From NCBI GenBank assembly GCA_041389495.1, contig JAWKRT010000003.1, forward strand, positions 248,001 to 312,000: a DNA stretch of 64,000 bases, written 5' to 3'. Of this stretch, positions 63,987 through 64,000 are shown piece by piece. Made by a program: the position numbers and the translations under genes. The notes under the pieces were generated by a model, which had not been told where the DNA came from, did not search any database, and saw only the letters and a list, made by a program, of their open reading frames with translations. The stretch's first letter is position 1. Each line of letters starts with the position of its first letter. This stretch comes from Myxococcota bacterium (GTDB taxonomy: Bacteria; Myxococcota_A; UBA9160; UBA4427).

Positions 63987-64000
63987 ATTGCTCCGTTCAC

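Overview
The window is a very GC-rich bacterial chromosome segment (GC/CG-dominated third codon positions, many GTG starts, stop-start overlaps of the ATGA/GTGA/TAATG kind). No 16S rRNA is present, so placement is inferential. The gene order tRNA-Thr/Tyr/Gly/Thr-tuf-tRNA-Trp-secE-nusG, the PilZ and DUF4388 proteins, a GH15 glucanohydrolase/trehalase-like enzyme, a PEP-CTERM protein and an archaeal-type PurO suggest an environmental lineage of the former Deltaproteobacteria (Myxococcota/Binatota-like), not a model genus.

Layout. 1-7.1 kb: tRNA-Cys, a gamma-carbonic-anhydrase-like protein, a minus-strand pair GT2 glycosyltransferase > GH15 enzyme, tRNA-Leu, a small hypothetical protein and a PilZ protein (minus strand), a divergent DUF4388 protein, and the rRNA/tRNA 2'-O-methyltransferase rlmB. 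7.1-21.3 kb: a promoter drives four tRNAs, tuf copy 1, tRNA-Trp, secE, nusG, rplK-rplA-rplJ-rplL and rpoB-rpoC. 21.4-39.7 kb: a second promoter and a long leader precede rpsL-rpsG-fusA-tuf copy 2, followed without a clear break by the S10, spc and alpha ribosomal clusters, including secY, adk, map, rpoA and rplQ. 39.7-47 kb: a TlpA-like thioredoxin, an FtsB/DivIC-like protein, argS, a SPOR-domain protein with an apparent frameshift, an RmlD-like reductase, lepA and lepB. 47-57.7 kb: a pyrimidine operon under a PyrR-type RNA element (pyrR-pyrB-pyrC-carA-carB) runs into recG and then an archaeal-type IMP cyclohydrolase (purO). 57.7-64 kb: leuA behind a leucine attenuator with a leader peptide, a minus-strand ThDP-dependent enzyme, a PEP-CTERM-anchored secreted protein and an APC-family amino-acid permease.

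Most striking points: (i) the otherwise canonical ribosomal cluster lacks rplC (uL3), rplX (uL24) and rpsN (uS14) at their usual places, each with a gapless junction, and also infA and rpmG; (ii) two tuf genes 16.8 kb apart are identical by eye at the nucleotide level and share a mosaic codon usage; (iii) a complete leucine attenuator (leader peptide, pause hairpin, antiterminator, terminator) can be drawn before leuA; (iv) a PyrR-binding hairpin overlaps the pyrR ribosome binding site; (v) a single extra C in a C4 run splits the SPOR-domain gene. Everything was read by eye without database searches.
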